DNA of 64,000 nt from Symbiodinium natans. Its lineage: Eukaryota; Sar; Dinophyceae; Suessiales; Symbiodiniaceae. Shown one piece after another: positions 19,606-30,182 of this stretch. Location: positions 389,001 to 453,000 of the forward strand of contig CAJNDS010002231.1 of assembly GCA_905221605.1 (NCBI GenBank), written 5' to 3'. How positions within the stretch are numbered: the stretch's first letter is position 1; each line of letters begins with the position of its first letter. The notes under the pieces were generated by a model that saw nothing but the letters and a program-made list of their open reading frames with translations, ran no database searches and had not been told where the DNA came from. Made by a program: the position numbers and the translations under genes.

Positions 19606-20099
19606 TGGTTCTTTGTAGGGAAGGAGAGAATTTGGGGGGCCCTCTATCTATACACTTTAAAGGGGTTATGTATACCTCATTACTTGTTTGAGAGGTTTGG
19701 GGCGGAGGGACCCATTGCCAGTCCTCTTTCCTGTTGTCCTGAGGTCTTCTCTACAGGCACAGCTAGAATCAATAAGTAGCAGGTCAACCTGCCAGTGCTA
19801 CAGAAACTGAACTGCTGGATGCCGCTGGTTTAGGTTTAGGGTTTAGGGTTGTACGGTGGGCTTTCCAGCCACCTTAAACCCTAAACCATAAACTTGAGCA
19901 ACACCCAACCCACTCGACCAGTCTCCACGCTTCAATACGGGTTTAGAGGTTTAGAGTTTAGGGCTGAGGGTCCCTTGAAGCTTGTACGTAGACCCTTTTG
20001 TCGATTGTGGGGACTCAGGCTAATAGCCCCAAAGCCGCAAAAATCTGCGAGAGACGACCGTCCCGACAGTCTGCTACACACACGCACCCACACATGCGT

Positions 20100-20190
20100 G
20101 CCTCCGTGGTGATACAGCAGTGCATATCCTCGTCTGAGCAGGCAGCGTTGCTCAAAGAAGGCCCCGCCCCAGTTAAAAACACAAGGGATA
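20100..20190 (-). CDS. GT32-like glycosyltransferase copy II, exon before the DXD motif
   Basis: Reads EQRCLLRRGYALLYHHGG, the block that precedes (G)IYMDAD in GT32 (R..L.Y..L...GG). Counterpart of ARADFIKWGLVYNNGG in copy I, about 14.4 kb away. Beyond HHGG the frame runs into CACACACG repeats, so the donor is near 20105. Confidence 0.55.
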
Positions 20191-20369
20191 GAACCGAACA
20201 TAAGATAAATACGACATTTTAGGAGACCCGTAAGGCCCACAAGGGACCCATGCTTGGGGTCAACCCTCCTTCCGCCCCCCCGGCCCCCCATGTCAATGTG
20301 AGCGTCTCTCCCTAAACCCGAAACCCTAAACCCCAAACCCTAAACCCCAACTTCGCACAAGCCAAGGGT

Positions 20370-20640
20370 CTGATAAGGTCTGATGTTGCCGCGTGGTAGG
20401 GGAACCGGAAGAACTCCTCTGGCATGTCCGGGATCCTTACGACGGCCACAGAAAAAAAAAAGGCAGTGGTTGATCATAGAGGAGCCTGGAGAAGCACCCT
20501 AAACCCTAAGCCCTAAACCCTAAGCCGTAAGCCCTAAACCCTGAACCCTAAACCGACTAAACCCAAGACCGAGTTCGGAGGCGCCAAAGGGCAGTTCTTC
20601 AAAATGGCTCCGACCTTCGCTCCCTATGCCCGGACCCCTA
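20370..20640 (-). CDS. GT32-like gene copy II, upstream exons
   Basis: 20375-20445 reads VVRIPDMPEEFFRFPYHAAT then SDLIR, paralogous to 6065-6125. 20585-20640 reads GIGSEGRSHFEELPFGASEL; its plus strand is open too (EFGGAKGQFFKMAPTFAPYA), so strand is less sure there. Confidence 0.5.
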
Positions 20641-20979
20641 GGCATGTTTACCATTTGCTTAAGAACCTAATCCCTATATTGAAGATCATCTCTATTTTTG
20701 TTGTTGCTTTACTTTGTTTTTTTTTTTGGGGGGGGAGGGTTCTTAAGCGAATAGTAGTTTTACAGTGTCAGTCTTCTTCTATTGATAGGGATTCTGCAGG
20801 GGATGAACCTGAAGGGCTTACAGCTTACAAGCCTTGCAGCAGTTTAGCATGTCGAGCTTGGGGGCGTGATTGAGGGTTGAGGGCTTAGGGTAGTTTGCGA
20901 GTTTATGCAGCTCAGAACTTAGGAACCCTGGCAATCAGCCTGTACAGTACAACTCCAGGGGCCACGTTCCTCATTTTGC

Positions 20980-21475
20980 ACCGGTCGCCCGCACCTGCAT
21001 ATCTGAGAACTGACCGGCAAGGATCCACTTCATCACGTTCTTCCGGTGGATTAGAACAGGCTCGTCACCTCGGAAGGGGGCATGTCGGGACCGGCGACTT
21101 GCCTGCTACAAGCTGCCCTACCAAGTACTGGGGCGGATTCTGGGGGGTTTTAAGCAAAGGAAGATGCTCCCTGGGTTGTTTTGGGCCTATGTAGGATGCT
21201 TTGGTACTCAACACCAGAGTAACAGATCAAAACCAAGCCTCCTTGGCCTACCTGAGTAGCAGAACTCAAGGTTCGACAATAGGGACTATTTGAGGGTTTA
21301 GGGTTTACCCCCCCCACCCCCCCCCCCGCCCGCCGTTGCCAGTGGGTGGTCTGCGCCTTATGCCTCATGCTTGGAGTGCAACCAGCTCAATACAACACGT
21401 CACAAGTTGGCTTGTTTCCTGGACCCCACCAGATGCTTCAAAAAAATACGGTCCGCTGATGTCACTCATGCCCCC
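20980..21475 (-). CDS. Two unassigned exons upstream of GT32-like copy II
   Basis: 20985-21080 reads HAPFRGDEPVLIHRKNVMKW then ILAGQFSDMQVRATGAK; 21365-21470 reads SDISGPYFFEASGGVQETSQ then LVTCCIELVALQA. Both are long open minus frames with natural composition. They are probably N-terminal parts of the same gene. Confidence 0.5.
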
Positions 21476-21699
21476 CCCCCCCACCCTCCCAAAAAGAAAA
21501 AAAAACAGCAAAGGAACCGCAACTGAGGATCCTAGGCACCCTAAACCCTATAAACCCTAAACCCTATAAACCCTTAACACAAACCCTAAACCCCTCTAAA
21601 CCCTATCCCTAAACCCCATAAACCCAAAACCCTCTAGACCTTCATCCCTAAACCCTAAACCCTAAACCCTAAACCCTAAACCCTAAACCCGGAAACCGT

Positions 21700-21795
21700 A
21701 AACCCCGAGGGCATGAAGAAGTGCAGCCGGGGTCACAGAGGTGACGGGTGTGCCGTCGCCACGCCTGTGTGAAAGAACTCATAGGCGACGACTGC
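21700..21795 (-). CDS. Unassigned exon
   Basis: Two minus frames are open: RRGDGTPVTSVTPAALLHAL and VVAYEFFHTGVATAHPSPL. An AG|G acceptor (CACACAG|G) in the middle favours the first after the splice site. Confidence 0.35.
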
Positions 21796-22139
21796 ACCCC
21801 AAACTCCCTAAAGGTGGTTTTGGGTTAGGGTTTAGGGTTTAAGGGTTTAAGGGTTTAAAGGTTGAAAGGTTGAAAGGTTGAAAGGTTTAGGGTTCAGGGT
21901 TCAGGGTCCATGTACCTAGGTCGCCGCCATCTAGTATGTATGTTAAGGGGTTCCTAGGATGCTCACGCAGGGCCCCTGGGCCCCTGAGTGTATTCCGAAA
22001 CCCTAAAGCCCTACATAAGCCCTCGACCCTGTCATGGAACCTCAGGGACTCCAAACCCTAAACCCTAAACCCTGAACCCTAAACCCTAAACCCTAAACCC
22101 CAAACCCTAAACCCTAAACCCAGAGGAACTCCTAAACGC

Positions 22140-22435
22140 GATGACCTCGACGTTGAGCCGGGCGTAGAGGGGCGCCACACCGGGATACTCCTCAGCTCTC
22201 CAAGGGTTTAGAGGGGTTAGGGTTTAGGGTTTAGGGTTTAGGGTTTAGGGTTTAGGGTTTAGGGTTTAGGGTTTAGGGTTTAGGACTTCCAACAGCAAGT
22301 GCGCCGTGGAGGTATGGATTCTGCCGAGGGTTCAGGGTTTATAGGACGGGTTTAGGGTTTAGGGTTTAGGGTTTAAGCCCGGAATGCTGCCCGAGATGTC
22401 AGCTCCAGCCCCAGGCCATAGATCACGGCCCTACC
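22140..22435 (-). CDS. GT32-like gene copy II, N-terminal exons
   Basis: 22140-22200 reads EEYPGVAPLYARLNVEVIA, paralogous to 8225-8325; 22280-22320 reads RQNPYLHGALAVG; 22373-22433 reads AVIYGLGLELTSRAAFRA. TTTAGGG arrays separate all three. Confidence 0.5.
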
Positions 22436-22543
22436 CAAAGGGCCCAATACCCTTTAAGCAAGGAATGTACCTTGAATCAGATGAGGTTCCCGAATATGAT
22501 TTCAGGCATATTCCTTAATTAAGGGGTATTGGCTCTTTGGGTA
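22436..22543. mobile_element. Introner family 12
   Basis: TIRs AAAGGGCCCAATACCCTTTA... and the inverted ...AAGGGGTATTGGCTCTTTGGG, with a second inverted pair inside (aaggaatgtacc / ggcatattcctt). Solo ends occur at about 1.77, 27.82, 44.33 and 48.01 kb. Confidence 0.7.
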
Positions 22544-22839
22544 CCTGAACAAAAACCCCAAAAAACAAAACTTCTCTGTTGGCTATGGATTCGCAGGAAC
22601 CTGCGGAAAAGTCCGCTTGGCTTTCGGCCTTGGGTCCAAGCCCTAAACCCTACCAATCCCTATAAACCCCACAGTACAAACCCCTCCCTACAAACCCGAG
22701 ACCCTACAGACAAACCCTAAACCCTAAACCCTAAACCCTAAAACCTAAAACCTAAACCCTAAACCCTAAACCCTAAACCCTAAAACCTAAACCCTAAACC
22801 CTAAACCCTAAACTCCAAAACCTAAGCCCTAAGCCCTAA

Positions 22840-23450
22840 GCCCAAGGAGCCCAAAGGGTGAATATCTTGCACCGCGCTGGCGCTGCGGCAGTTGGCGCCG
22901 GCTCCGCCGGTGCCAGGGTCGCCACCATCGTGGTGTCACTGGCCTGCTGTCTATCGGTAAAACATACGGCTTGGGGTTTAGGGTTTAGGGTTGAGGGTTG
23001 AGGGTTTAGGGTTTGGGGTTTAGAGTTTATAGTTTGAGGTTCAGGGTTTTGGATAGGTTTTAAGATGTTTTAAGGGTTTGGGGTTGATTTAGGGTTTGAG
23101 GTTTCGGGGTTGGAATAGGCTTACAGGGTTTGGGGTTGTAGGCTATACCCTACACCCTAAATGATGATGGGATGTGCCAGTCTTGCCCCTTTGCTCGGGG
23201 ACTTCACATGGTACATGGTACGATGTATATGTGTAAAAAATAGACCACACGATTTAACTTGTGTATATTGTTTGCTATCTTGTTGTATATCCATTTGTTT
23301 GGTGATCTGTACTTACATGTATATGTCCCCAAAAAAAAAACCTTGCACAACCCTGGGTCCTGGGTGATTTTCGGAGGTAGGAGCCTCTGCAAAGCGTAGG
23401 AGCCCCCGTAAAGCGCTCCGAGGTTCTAGATTCCCCGGATGTGAATGGAG
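22840..23450 (-). CDS. Unassigned exons
   Basis: 22845-22945 reads QASDTTMVATLAPAEPAPTA then AAPARCKIFTLWA (the plus strand is also open and hydrophobic); 23162-23205 reads VKSPSKGARLAHPIII; 23350-23425 reads NLGALYGGSYALQRLLPPKI. A 19-bp near-tandem repeat lies in the last one. Confidence 0.35.
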
Positions 23451-23514
23451 CGCAGGGGGGCCTGTCTGAAGAAACCGGAACCCCCTTTGTGAAGCTGGAC
23501 TAAGCCCTAAACCC

Positions 23515-23690
23515 TACCCTCATGCAACTCTAAACCCTACACGCTAAGCCCTAATGCAACTCTGAACTCTGAACCCTACACGCTAAACCCTCATGCAACT
23601 CTAAACCCTACACACTAAACCCTAACGCAACGCTAATCCCTAAGCGCTAAACCCTAATGCAACTCTAAACCCTAAACCCTACAACCTTTT
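23515..23690. repeat. Telomere-derived 31-33 bp tandem repeat
   Basis: About five copies of 'atgcaactctaaaccctaca' followed by 'cgctaaaccct', i.e. a higher-order repeat built from CCCTAAA units and a unique 10-mer. Confidence 0.8.
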
Positions 23691-23762
23691 TGCATCCAGG
23701 CTTGGGTGAGCGTGCCGGGAAAGAGCTCATGCCCTACAACCTGAAACCCCAAACCCCAATGC

Positions 23763-24215
23763 AACTCTGAACCTCTGAGGCATGACCACCCAAGTAAGGC
23801 TTGCAGCAGCCCAACGTAGGTACTACTTAGAGGCTCCAGATTCGAAGCCGGGACTTGTGTTTCTGGCTCAAAGGGTTAAGGGTTTAAAGGGTTCCATAAA
23901 GGGGTTATAAAGGGTTTAGGGTTTAGTTTAGTTTTTAAGGGTCATTGTTTTTTTTCTCAAGCTGGCAGCCGCCCTGGGGCCCTGGGGCTAGGCTGCAAAC
24001 TACCAGGCCTTGGTGTCCAGAGCTTCCGTCACAGGCGCCTCTTGTGTGTCCGGCTCCACCTTAGGGTTTTGGGGTTAGGGGGATAAGGATTTAGGCTTTT
24101 GCCGCCCCAACCCCCCCCCCCCCACCCACATAGCTGGATGATCCACTCAGAAGGGACATCTCACAGTTTGACTCCTTCGGGCGCGTGTCTCTCTCTCTCT
24201 CTCTCTCGCTGAGCG
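23763..24215 (-). CDS. Three unassigned exons
   Basis: 24125-24210 reads RDTRPKESNCEMSLLSGSSS then YVG and is preceded by an in-frame Glu-Arg run from a CT microsatellite; 23990-24060 reads VEPDTQEAPVTEALDTKAW; 23765-23872 reads FEPETQVPASNLEPLSSTYV then GLLQALLGWSCLRG. Confidence 0.45.
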
Positions 24216-24329
24216 CTGCCTATCTAGCTACTCAGGCTGCTTAGGCAAAGCCCCTTATCGGGATTAGGGTTTAGGGTATAGGGTTTTGGGTTTAGGGTTT
24301 TTGCCACCCGACTAGCCACAGCACTGCGG

Positions 24330-24424
24330 GCTTTCTTGTTCATTGTTGGGAGAATCTGAAAAAATAATTTTATATTCCTTATTGGGTTTAAGTACCCTTA
24401 AAGGTGTAAAATGATGGCCAACTA
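24330..24424. mobile_element. Introner family 2
   Basis: Ends CTTGTTCATTGTTGGGAG and the inverted CCAACTATGACAAAG, same as the intron 35308-35495; conserved core 'tatattccttattgggtt..agtaccct'. On the minus strand it is followed by the exon KARSAVASRVAKT. Confidence 0.75.
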
Positions 24425-24489
24425 TGACAAAGCCTAGGGTTCAGGGTTTAAGGGTTAAGGGTTTAGGGTTTAGGGTTTAGGGTAACACC

Positions 24490-24985
24490 CCCCTCAGACC
24501 CAGACATAAGAAGCAGCGGCTTCCCTTTTCAGGAGCGCACCTCGCATATCCAGAGAAGCACCCTGAGGGACCCAATGATCCCTGCTTGTGGTTCTTATAG
24601 CCTGAATAAGGACTATAGTAGTACAGGGTATATGACTGCAGACCCAAAACCCTAAACCCTGAACCCTAAACCCTAAACCCTAAACCCGAACTTTCGGGTT
24701 CATTTGGTCCCCAAGGAACATACAGCCCGTTTGGGCTCACGAAAATCATTCTGCACCCACGCCGCGGAGGGTGCGAAGCCGACCTCTAAGTTGCCAGGTG
24801 CATGACCCGGGTGTCTCGCGCTTGTTCAAAGGATGCGGTTTAGGGTTTAGGGTTTAGGGTTTAGGGCGTAGGGATCTCGCTGGCGCAGGTAGAGCCGCAC
24901 TTTCGAAAACACCCACTTTGGCCGATCCAGCTCACTGGACTCCGAGCTCCGGCAAACGGCCGTACCTCATGCACGTGGCACGTGC
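24490..24985 (-). CDS. Three unassigned exons
   Basis: 24865-24985 reads GTAVCRSSESSELDRPKWVF then SKVRLYLRQRDPYA; 24690-24830 reads HAPGNLEVGFAPSAAWVQND then FREPKRAVCSLGTK; 24495-24562 reads ASLDMRGALLKREAAASYVW. A TTTAGGG array separates the first two. Confidence 0.5.
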
Positions 24986-25019
24986 ACCCGGAGGGGGGCG
25001 GAAGGGGCGGTTGGGGGTC

Positions 25020-25275
25020 TGGGGGGGGGGGGGGGGGGGTCTGGGGGGTGGGGGGTCTGGGGGATCAGGAAAGAAGAGAAGCAAAAAAGAAAAGAAAACA
25101 CACACAACAAAATAAAAACAAAAACAGAAATAAAATGAGAAAAAAAGTTGTAAAAATATAAAAATAAAAAAGAATAAAAATGAAAAGATTAAGAAAACGA
25201 AAATGAAAATCAAAATGAAAACGAAAAAGAAACAAGAAAAATAAAACGAAAACGAAAAAGATAAAGAAAAGGGTG
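25020..25275. repeat. G-tract followed by A-rich simple sequence
   Basis: A 19-base G-run and then about 190 bp of AAAAC/AAAAT-type purine-rich repeats. The Phe-rich minus frame through it is a repeat translation. Confidence 0.9.
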
Positions 25276-25490
25276 GGGGAGTGGGGGTGTGGTTGTTGTA
25301 GGTACCAAGAGTCGAAAGCAAGAACTGCCCATGTTTTACAATTTGAAGCTGACAAGGTGACCTTTTTCGGGTTTAAGGGGCTTTCCCAAACAAAGGGCAT
25401 ACGAGCCCGTCTCTGGGTCCTAGAAAACGTTGCCAAACAAACATATTGCCCAGTCTTTGTCAAGCTGCCAGAGCTGGAGGGGTAATCGAT
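25275..25490 (-). CDS. Two exons flanking a family 6 introner
   Basis: 25442-25488 reads QLDKDWAICLFGNVF; the element GACCCAGAGACGG...AAAAAG (25360-25441) follows; then 25280-25358 reads VTLSASNCKTWAVLAFDSWY. GA-AG removal is suggested, but the exact donor base is uncertain because one choice leaves an in-frame TAG. Confidence 0.45.
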
Positions 25491-25628
25491 GGAATCACTC
25501 TGCGACGGCAGACATGCACGGCTGGTCAGCAGATTCGATTGGCTAATTAATGTCAGGCAGAGGCTGACCAATAACCTTACAAGAAAAACAATATCAATCA
25601 TAGAGCGGCGCCCCCCTCGCAGAACTTC

Positions 25629-25713
25629 CTAAACCCTAAACCCTAAACCCTAAACCCTAAACCCTAAACCCTAAACCCTAAACCCTAAACCCTAAACCCT
25701 AAACCCTAAACCC
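25629..25713. repeat. Interstitial telomeric array
   Basis: Twelve perfect CCCTAAA units. Confidence 0.95.
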
Positions 25714-25724
25714 TGCTTGGACGG

Positions 25725-25815
25725 TCTCCCAGTCAGACAGTCAGAGCTCGCCAGGCGTCCTCCCAGGCACGCAGCCGCGAAGCCTTGTCCGCGAGCTGAC
25801 AAGGCAAGCCTCCGA
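25725..25815 (-). CDS. Unassigned exon
   Basis: Reads CQLADKASRLRAWEDAWRAL then TV, then TGA. Strong coding look: amphipathic, alternating charged and aromatic residues. Confidence 0.5.
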
Positions 25816-26210
25816 AGGTTTTAGGGTTAAGGGTGTAAAAAACGTCCTAAGTAGGATCCTCTTAAACACAAGAAGAGTATACATATGTATACATGTATAT
25901 ATATATATTTTTTCCCCACCTATTAAAGCTCGTAATAGGCCCCAAAGCCAAAGCCAGCCTGAAGCATCTGGCCCAGACTCACCAAAAAAGAGCCTCCACA
26001 AAACACTCTCTCCCCAACCCAGGAAGCCCCAGACCCCGGGCTCGGACAAACCCTGAACCCTGAACCCTAAACCCCCAAACCCTAGACCCCTAAAACCCTA
26101 AGACCCTGTTGCATCCTAAACCCTTAACCCCTAAACCCTGAACCGCGGAACCCCAAACCCAACAGAGTACGTGCACGGCCAGGCCACGAGCACTCGTCTT
26201 TGGACTGTCA

Positions 26211-26336
26211 GTAGAAGCCGCTCCAAACAGGAGCATTTAGGTACCCTCCGAAGGCAGCGTGCCCTCCCAAGGACGATGCCCCCATGTTCTCCTCGGTGCA
26301 GGGATCGGCATTATAGGATGGCTTTCGAGCTACCTC
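26211..26336 (-). CDS. Unassigned exon with stop
   Basis: Reads EVARKPSYNADPCTEENMGA then SSLGGHAAFGGYLNAPVWSG and FY, then TGA; a convincing 42-codon frame that may be a C-terminus. Confidence 0.55.
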
Positions 26337-26584
26337 TAAACCCGAGCCCTAAACCCTAAATCCTAAATCCTAAATCCTGGACCCTTCCAAAGGGCCTTTA
26401 AAGAGTCCAAAGCCCCGGCTGCTCCTTTTCGTTAGGCGCTCCCAAAGAATTCGCAACACCTGCCAGGCCTCCAGGCCTCCACATCCAGGAGTTGGGTTGA
26501 GGACCTACTCTGGGTTCAAGAGTACCTGAAGGGTTTAGGGTTTAGGGTCTAGGGTTTAGGGGGTTTAGGGTTTAGGGTTTCGGG

Positions 26585-26765
26585 TTCAATACTAACGCTT
26601 CCCCAACTGATGGTCGCTGTCTTGATAGCAACGCACCGATGGGAACGCAATTCAAACCACTGCCCAGCTCCTAAGCCCCACATCGCTGCGGTCACAATTA
26701 TGTCCGGACTGCCCCGAGGCCAATGTTTTAGAGAAGTGACCAGCCAAACATTGGGGTTAGCCATC
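26585..26765 (-). CDS. Unassigned exon
   Basis: Open for about 60 codons: VWLVTSLKHWPRGSPDIIVT then AAMWGLGAGQWFELRSHRCV and AIKTATISWGSVS. The plus strand is open as well, so strand rests on context. Confidence 0.4.
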
Positions 26766-27214
26766 CTGTGCTACTCTAATCATTCTTCGTAAGGTGTATG
26801 GACCATAACCCTTGTTATTTCCTGGACCCCCAATCGTAGTTCCGTGGCTTTTTCGGGTGCCTGACCTGATTTTCTTGTCACAACATAGGAACCATACAAT
26901 CAGGTAACCCTTCCACCCAAACAAACACTTGCAGGTCTAGGTAAACCTTGGTAGGGAGGGTTCGCTACTACGTTCGCTCTGTACACCCTCTGCTTAAAAA
27001 GAGTCACAATTAAGACCCAACAAAGGAAAAATATGAAATACCCCAAGAGCCCTACAACCCTGTGTAAACCGGAACGTTCAAAGGAGGGGGCGCAAGAACT
27101 CAACCCTAAATCCTAAATCCTAAACCCCAAACCCCAAACCCCAAACCCTAAACCCTAAACCCTGAACCCTAAACCCTAAACTCTAAACCCTAAACCCTAA
27201 ACCCTAACCCCCCC

Positions 27215-27530
27215 CAGTTCGCTCCGCCCAAGGAACCGGGCTGAAGGCTGCTTCATCCCCAGCGAGGCTGTCAACCCAGGGATGCAAGGTACGAGGGGCG
27301 GACACAGACACGATCTGAACCTTTGTAGGGTTTAGGGTTTAGGGTTTAGGGATGGGGGTTTAGGGTTTAGGGTTTAGGGTTCAGGGTTTAGGGTTTAGGG
27401 TTTGGGGTTTGGGGTTTAGGGTTTAGGGTTTAGGGTTTAGGGTTTTTTTGAGGTTGTTGCTTGGGATCATTCTCATTTGGGGTGGCTTCGGCAGTTTCCG
27501 AGTCCTTGTGGGGTTTTCCTTGTAGCCCCA
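27215..27530 (-). CDS. Two unassigned exons
   Basis: 27455-27515 reads KDSETAEATPNENDPKQQ; after long TTTAGGG arrays 27220-27322 reads IVSVSAPRTLHPWVDSLAGD then EAAFSPVPWAERT. Confidence 0.45.
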
Positions 27531-27712
27531 CGCCCAGAAAACTAGTCAAACCCGAAACACGCCTAGCCCCTATAAGGCAGAGCTACAGATGCCTCTAGCT
27601 GCCTTGGGGGTTTTAGGGTTTAGGGTTTAGGGCTTAGAAACCAGCCCAATGCCTCTTCATTGCGGAATCCGGCTCAGGGTTGAGGGAATAGGTTCCCATA
27701 AGTATGCTTCAA

Positions 27713-27811
27713 TCCTTGGTAGATCAGGAACCATATTGTAAGGGCACCGTTGTTACTTTATAAGGGAACCTTGAACCCAAAAAAGGGCAAAAGGGTACGA
27801 CTGGGCTACCA
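27713..27811. mobile_element. Introner family 1
   Basis: CTTGGTAGATCAGGAACC at the left, 'aagggaaccttgaaccc' in the middle and GACTGGGCTACCAAG at the right. Flanks share TCAA near both ends but the 4-bp duplication is not exact. Confidence 0.7.
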
Positions 27812-27854
27812 AGTCAAAGTCATTAAGGGGTATTGGTCTCTCTGGGCTTAGGCC

Positions 27855-28230
27855 AATCCGAGAGCATGCAGCATCCCACGAGGCCGTGAACCTGAACCCA
27901 GATAGAATCCACGCTGGCCAGTTTCGGGTTCATTGTAGGGTTAGGGTTTAGGGTTTAGGGTTCAGGGTTCAGGGCTAAGGTGTAGGGTGTAACAGTGTAC
28001 GGTTGAGGTGTAGTGCACAGGGTTTACGAAGTTTACGGCCTAAGAACCGTAGAAAGTAGTTCACTAAACAGCTTGCCGCAGAATGCCAGGAAACGTTGTC
28101 ATCGTCCGAGGACTCGTCATCTACCTCCAGCACCAGCTTTGCCAGAGCTTGAGGGTCAGAGCCAGGGGTTGCGGAGGCCGTGGGTAGAACTACGACTTCG
28201 GGGGCCTGTGGAATTAGAATGGGTGCTCTA
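27855..28230 (-). CDS. Two unassigned exons
   Basis: 28015-28228 is one of the longest exons: APILIPQAPEVVVLPTASAT, then PGSDPQALAKLVLEVDDESS and DDDNVSWHSAASCLVNYFLR, about 70 codons with an acidic Ser/Asp patch. 27857-27928 reads LASVDSIWVQVHGLVGCCML then SDW. No domain recognised. Confidence 0.55.
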
Positions 28231-28604
28231 GGTAGTTATGGTACAGTCATGTAGGAATTATGAGGGGAGAGTGTTGGCAACCATTTTGGCTGATGCGTTA
28301 CAGGGCTCTTTGGCTCAGTAGGCCGGTGAAGAAGCGAGTGGTTATGGACTATATGCTTAAGAACCCAAAAGAACAAAAAACAATATAATCCCTATATTGC
28401 CCTTAATAAGGAAGGATATTTTTTCATTCTTTCGGGGTTCTTGAGCAATTCGTAGAGTAGGTCGGGGGCTCGGGCATCAGCCGTCCTATGATGTCGAGCT
28501 TCTAGGTTGACAACAGGCTTGGGGCGTGAGGCTTCTGCAGTGTTGAGACCCTAAACCCTAAACCCTGAACCCTAAACCCTAAACCCTAAACCCCTGAGTT
28601 CAGG

Positions 28605-28860
28605 GTTTAGACGCAAGCTCCCATGCATATACGCTAGGCCAGCGAGCGTCCACAATAGTGGTGTCGCGTCCATCATTGCGCGCCACTCGCCCTGAACCCA
28701 CATCCTGGGTCGCCAAAGAGCCCCTGGTTCTTCGTAGGGAATGAAGCGTTTAGGGTTTAGGGTTTAGGGTTTATAGGGTTTAGGGTTTATGGTTTGGGGA
28801 AATGAGGTGCCCTATAGAATCCTTTAGGGGATACATGCAGGGGGATATCGGGTACCTCAC
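28605..28860 (-). CDS. Exon plus flanking family 13 element
   Basis: 28610-28712 reads SLATQDVGSGRVARNDGRDT then TIVDARWPSVYAWELA. Immediately upstream an element with ends GGTTCTTCGTAGGGAATGA...CATTCCCTACGAAGAA (28728-28883) carries TTTAGGG units inside. Confidence 0.45.
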
Positions 28861-28879
28861 TCCCTCATTCCCTACGAAG

Positions 28880-29340
28880 AAGCAGCAAGAATCGCCATAT
28901 CTGTTTCATGAGGGCGTGCCAAGTCTGATGGTTAGGCTTTAGGAACACAACCCTCTCTATGGCGGAAGCACCAACAAGAACCCAGATTTCATATAGGCAT
29001 ATACTGGCATACACAAGGGCAAGAGTTTTAAGCTTAATTCAAGAACCCTAAACCCTAAACCCTAAACCCTAATGTCAGAATTTCAACAGGTAAAAAGGGT
29101 GCTGCTGGCGCCGGCGCGTCTGATATCTCAGCGCCGAAGGCAGCGTGCAGTGCCTGAAAAGGTTCAATAGCTTCTGTGTAGTATGGGGTTTAGGGTTTAG
29201 GGTTTAGGGTTGTTTCCATGCAAAAAATTCGGGGGTCAAAGCCCTGCTGACTTGTACCTCGTCCTCGTGAAGATTTCTTCTCTGTGGGTGGCATGCCCTT
29301 CGGTTTACGGTGCACCTTTTCCTCAGCTACAGGCTACCCT
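28880..29340 (-). CDS. Three unassigned exons
   Basis: 29230-29333 reads VAEEKVHRKPKGMPPTEKKS then SRGRGTSQQGFDP (basic); 29097-29160 reads QALHAAFGAEISDAPAPAAP; 28885-29022 reads LKTLALVYASICLYEIWVLV then GASAIERVVFLKPNHQTWHA and LMKQIWRFL, with a hydrophobic first half that could be a membrane segment. Confidence 0.5.
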
Positions 29341-29349
29341 AAACCCTAG

Positions 29350-29860
29350 AACACCTGAAAACCTTGCACCTTGAATTTGGGCCCTTTGAAGAATGCAGGG
29401 GTCGTGACCGGATCCCTAAACCCTAAAAACCCTGCACCCTGCACCCTAAACCCTAAACCGCCTAAACCCTTCATGCTCCTGTTTCGCACTTATGGTTTGG
29501 ATTGTTTCGTCACTGCATCCCCTTTCAGGATGTGGCAGTCCCCCCCCCCCCCCCCATCCATTCCTCCATTTCAGCCTTAAGTGTCTCGGGAAACCTCCTA
29601 AACCCCCTAAACCCTAAACTCCCTAATTAAACCCCCTAAACCGAAACCCTAAACCCTAAACTCCCTGAACCCCCTAAACCCTAAACCCTAAACCCTAAAC
29701 CCTAAACCCTAAACCCTAAACCCCCAACTCTCACCCCCAAAAAGAGCAGCCTCAGGGGTCACAACCTGCACCGCCGACTCCGCTGGCTCCCTCTCCTCGT
29801 CAGCCTCGGCCTCTTCCGCCGGCCTCCAGCGCGCCTCCGAGAACCTTTCGGGAGGTTAGG
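29350..29860 (-). CDS. Three unassigned exons
   Basis: 29737-29853 reads ERFSEARWRPAEEAEADEER then EPAESAVQVVTPEAALFG (acidic); 29488-29535 reads CHILKGDAVTKQSKP; 29355-29410 reads PVTTPAFFKGPKFKVQ. Telomeric arrays lie between. Confidence 0.45.
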
Positions 29861-29975
29861 GTTTAGGGTTTAGGGTTTAGGGTTTAGGGTTTAGGGTTTA
29901 GGGTTTAGGGTTTAGGGTTTAGGGTTTAGGGTTTAGGGTTTAGGGTTTAGGGTTTAGGGTATAGGGTTTAGGGTT
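29860..29975. repeat. Interstitial telomeric array
   Basis: About 16 TTTAGGG units with two variants. Confidence 0.95.
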
Positions 29976-30182
29976 TGGGGTTTAGGGCTCTCAGACTTGA
30001 GGTTGGGATGTCCCTCTTTATACTAACAGTCCTTCATGGGGATTATAGTCGGGGGTACTTGAATCCCTCCCTCCTAAACCCTAAACCCTAAACCCTAAAC
30101 CCCCCTCTTAAGGACTGCTTGTTTACGGGGGGCTCACCAAAGGATGGCCCTCAGAACCCTCTGGAAAACATACTCCTGATAT

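Noticed and set aside
25065-25601. Minus ORF of 178 codons
   Set aside because: Its C-terminal half is an A-rich repeat read as Phe-rich sequence and its middle is a family 6 introner.
28270-28300. Dinoflagellate spliced-leader relic (ccattttggct)
   Set aside because: Only 11 bases match the conserved leader; no full 22-nt leader or its complement was found in the window.
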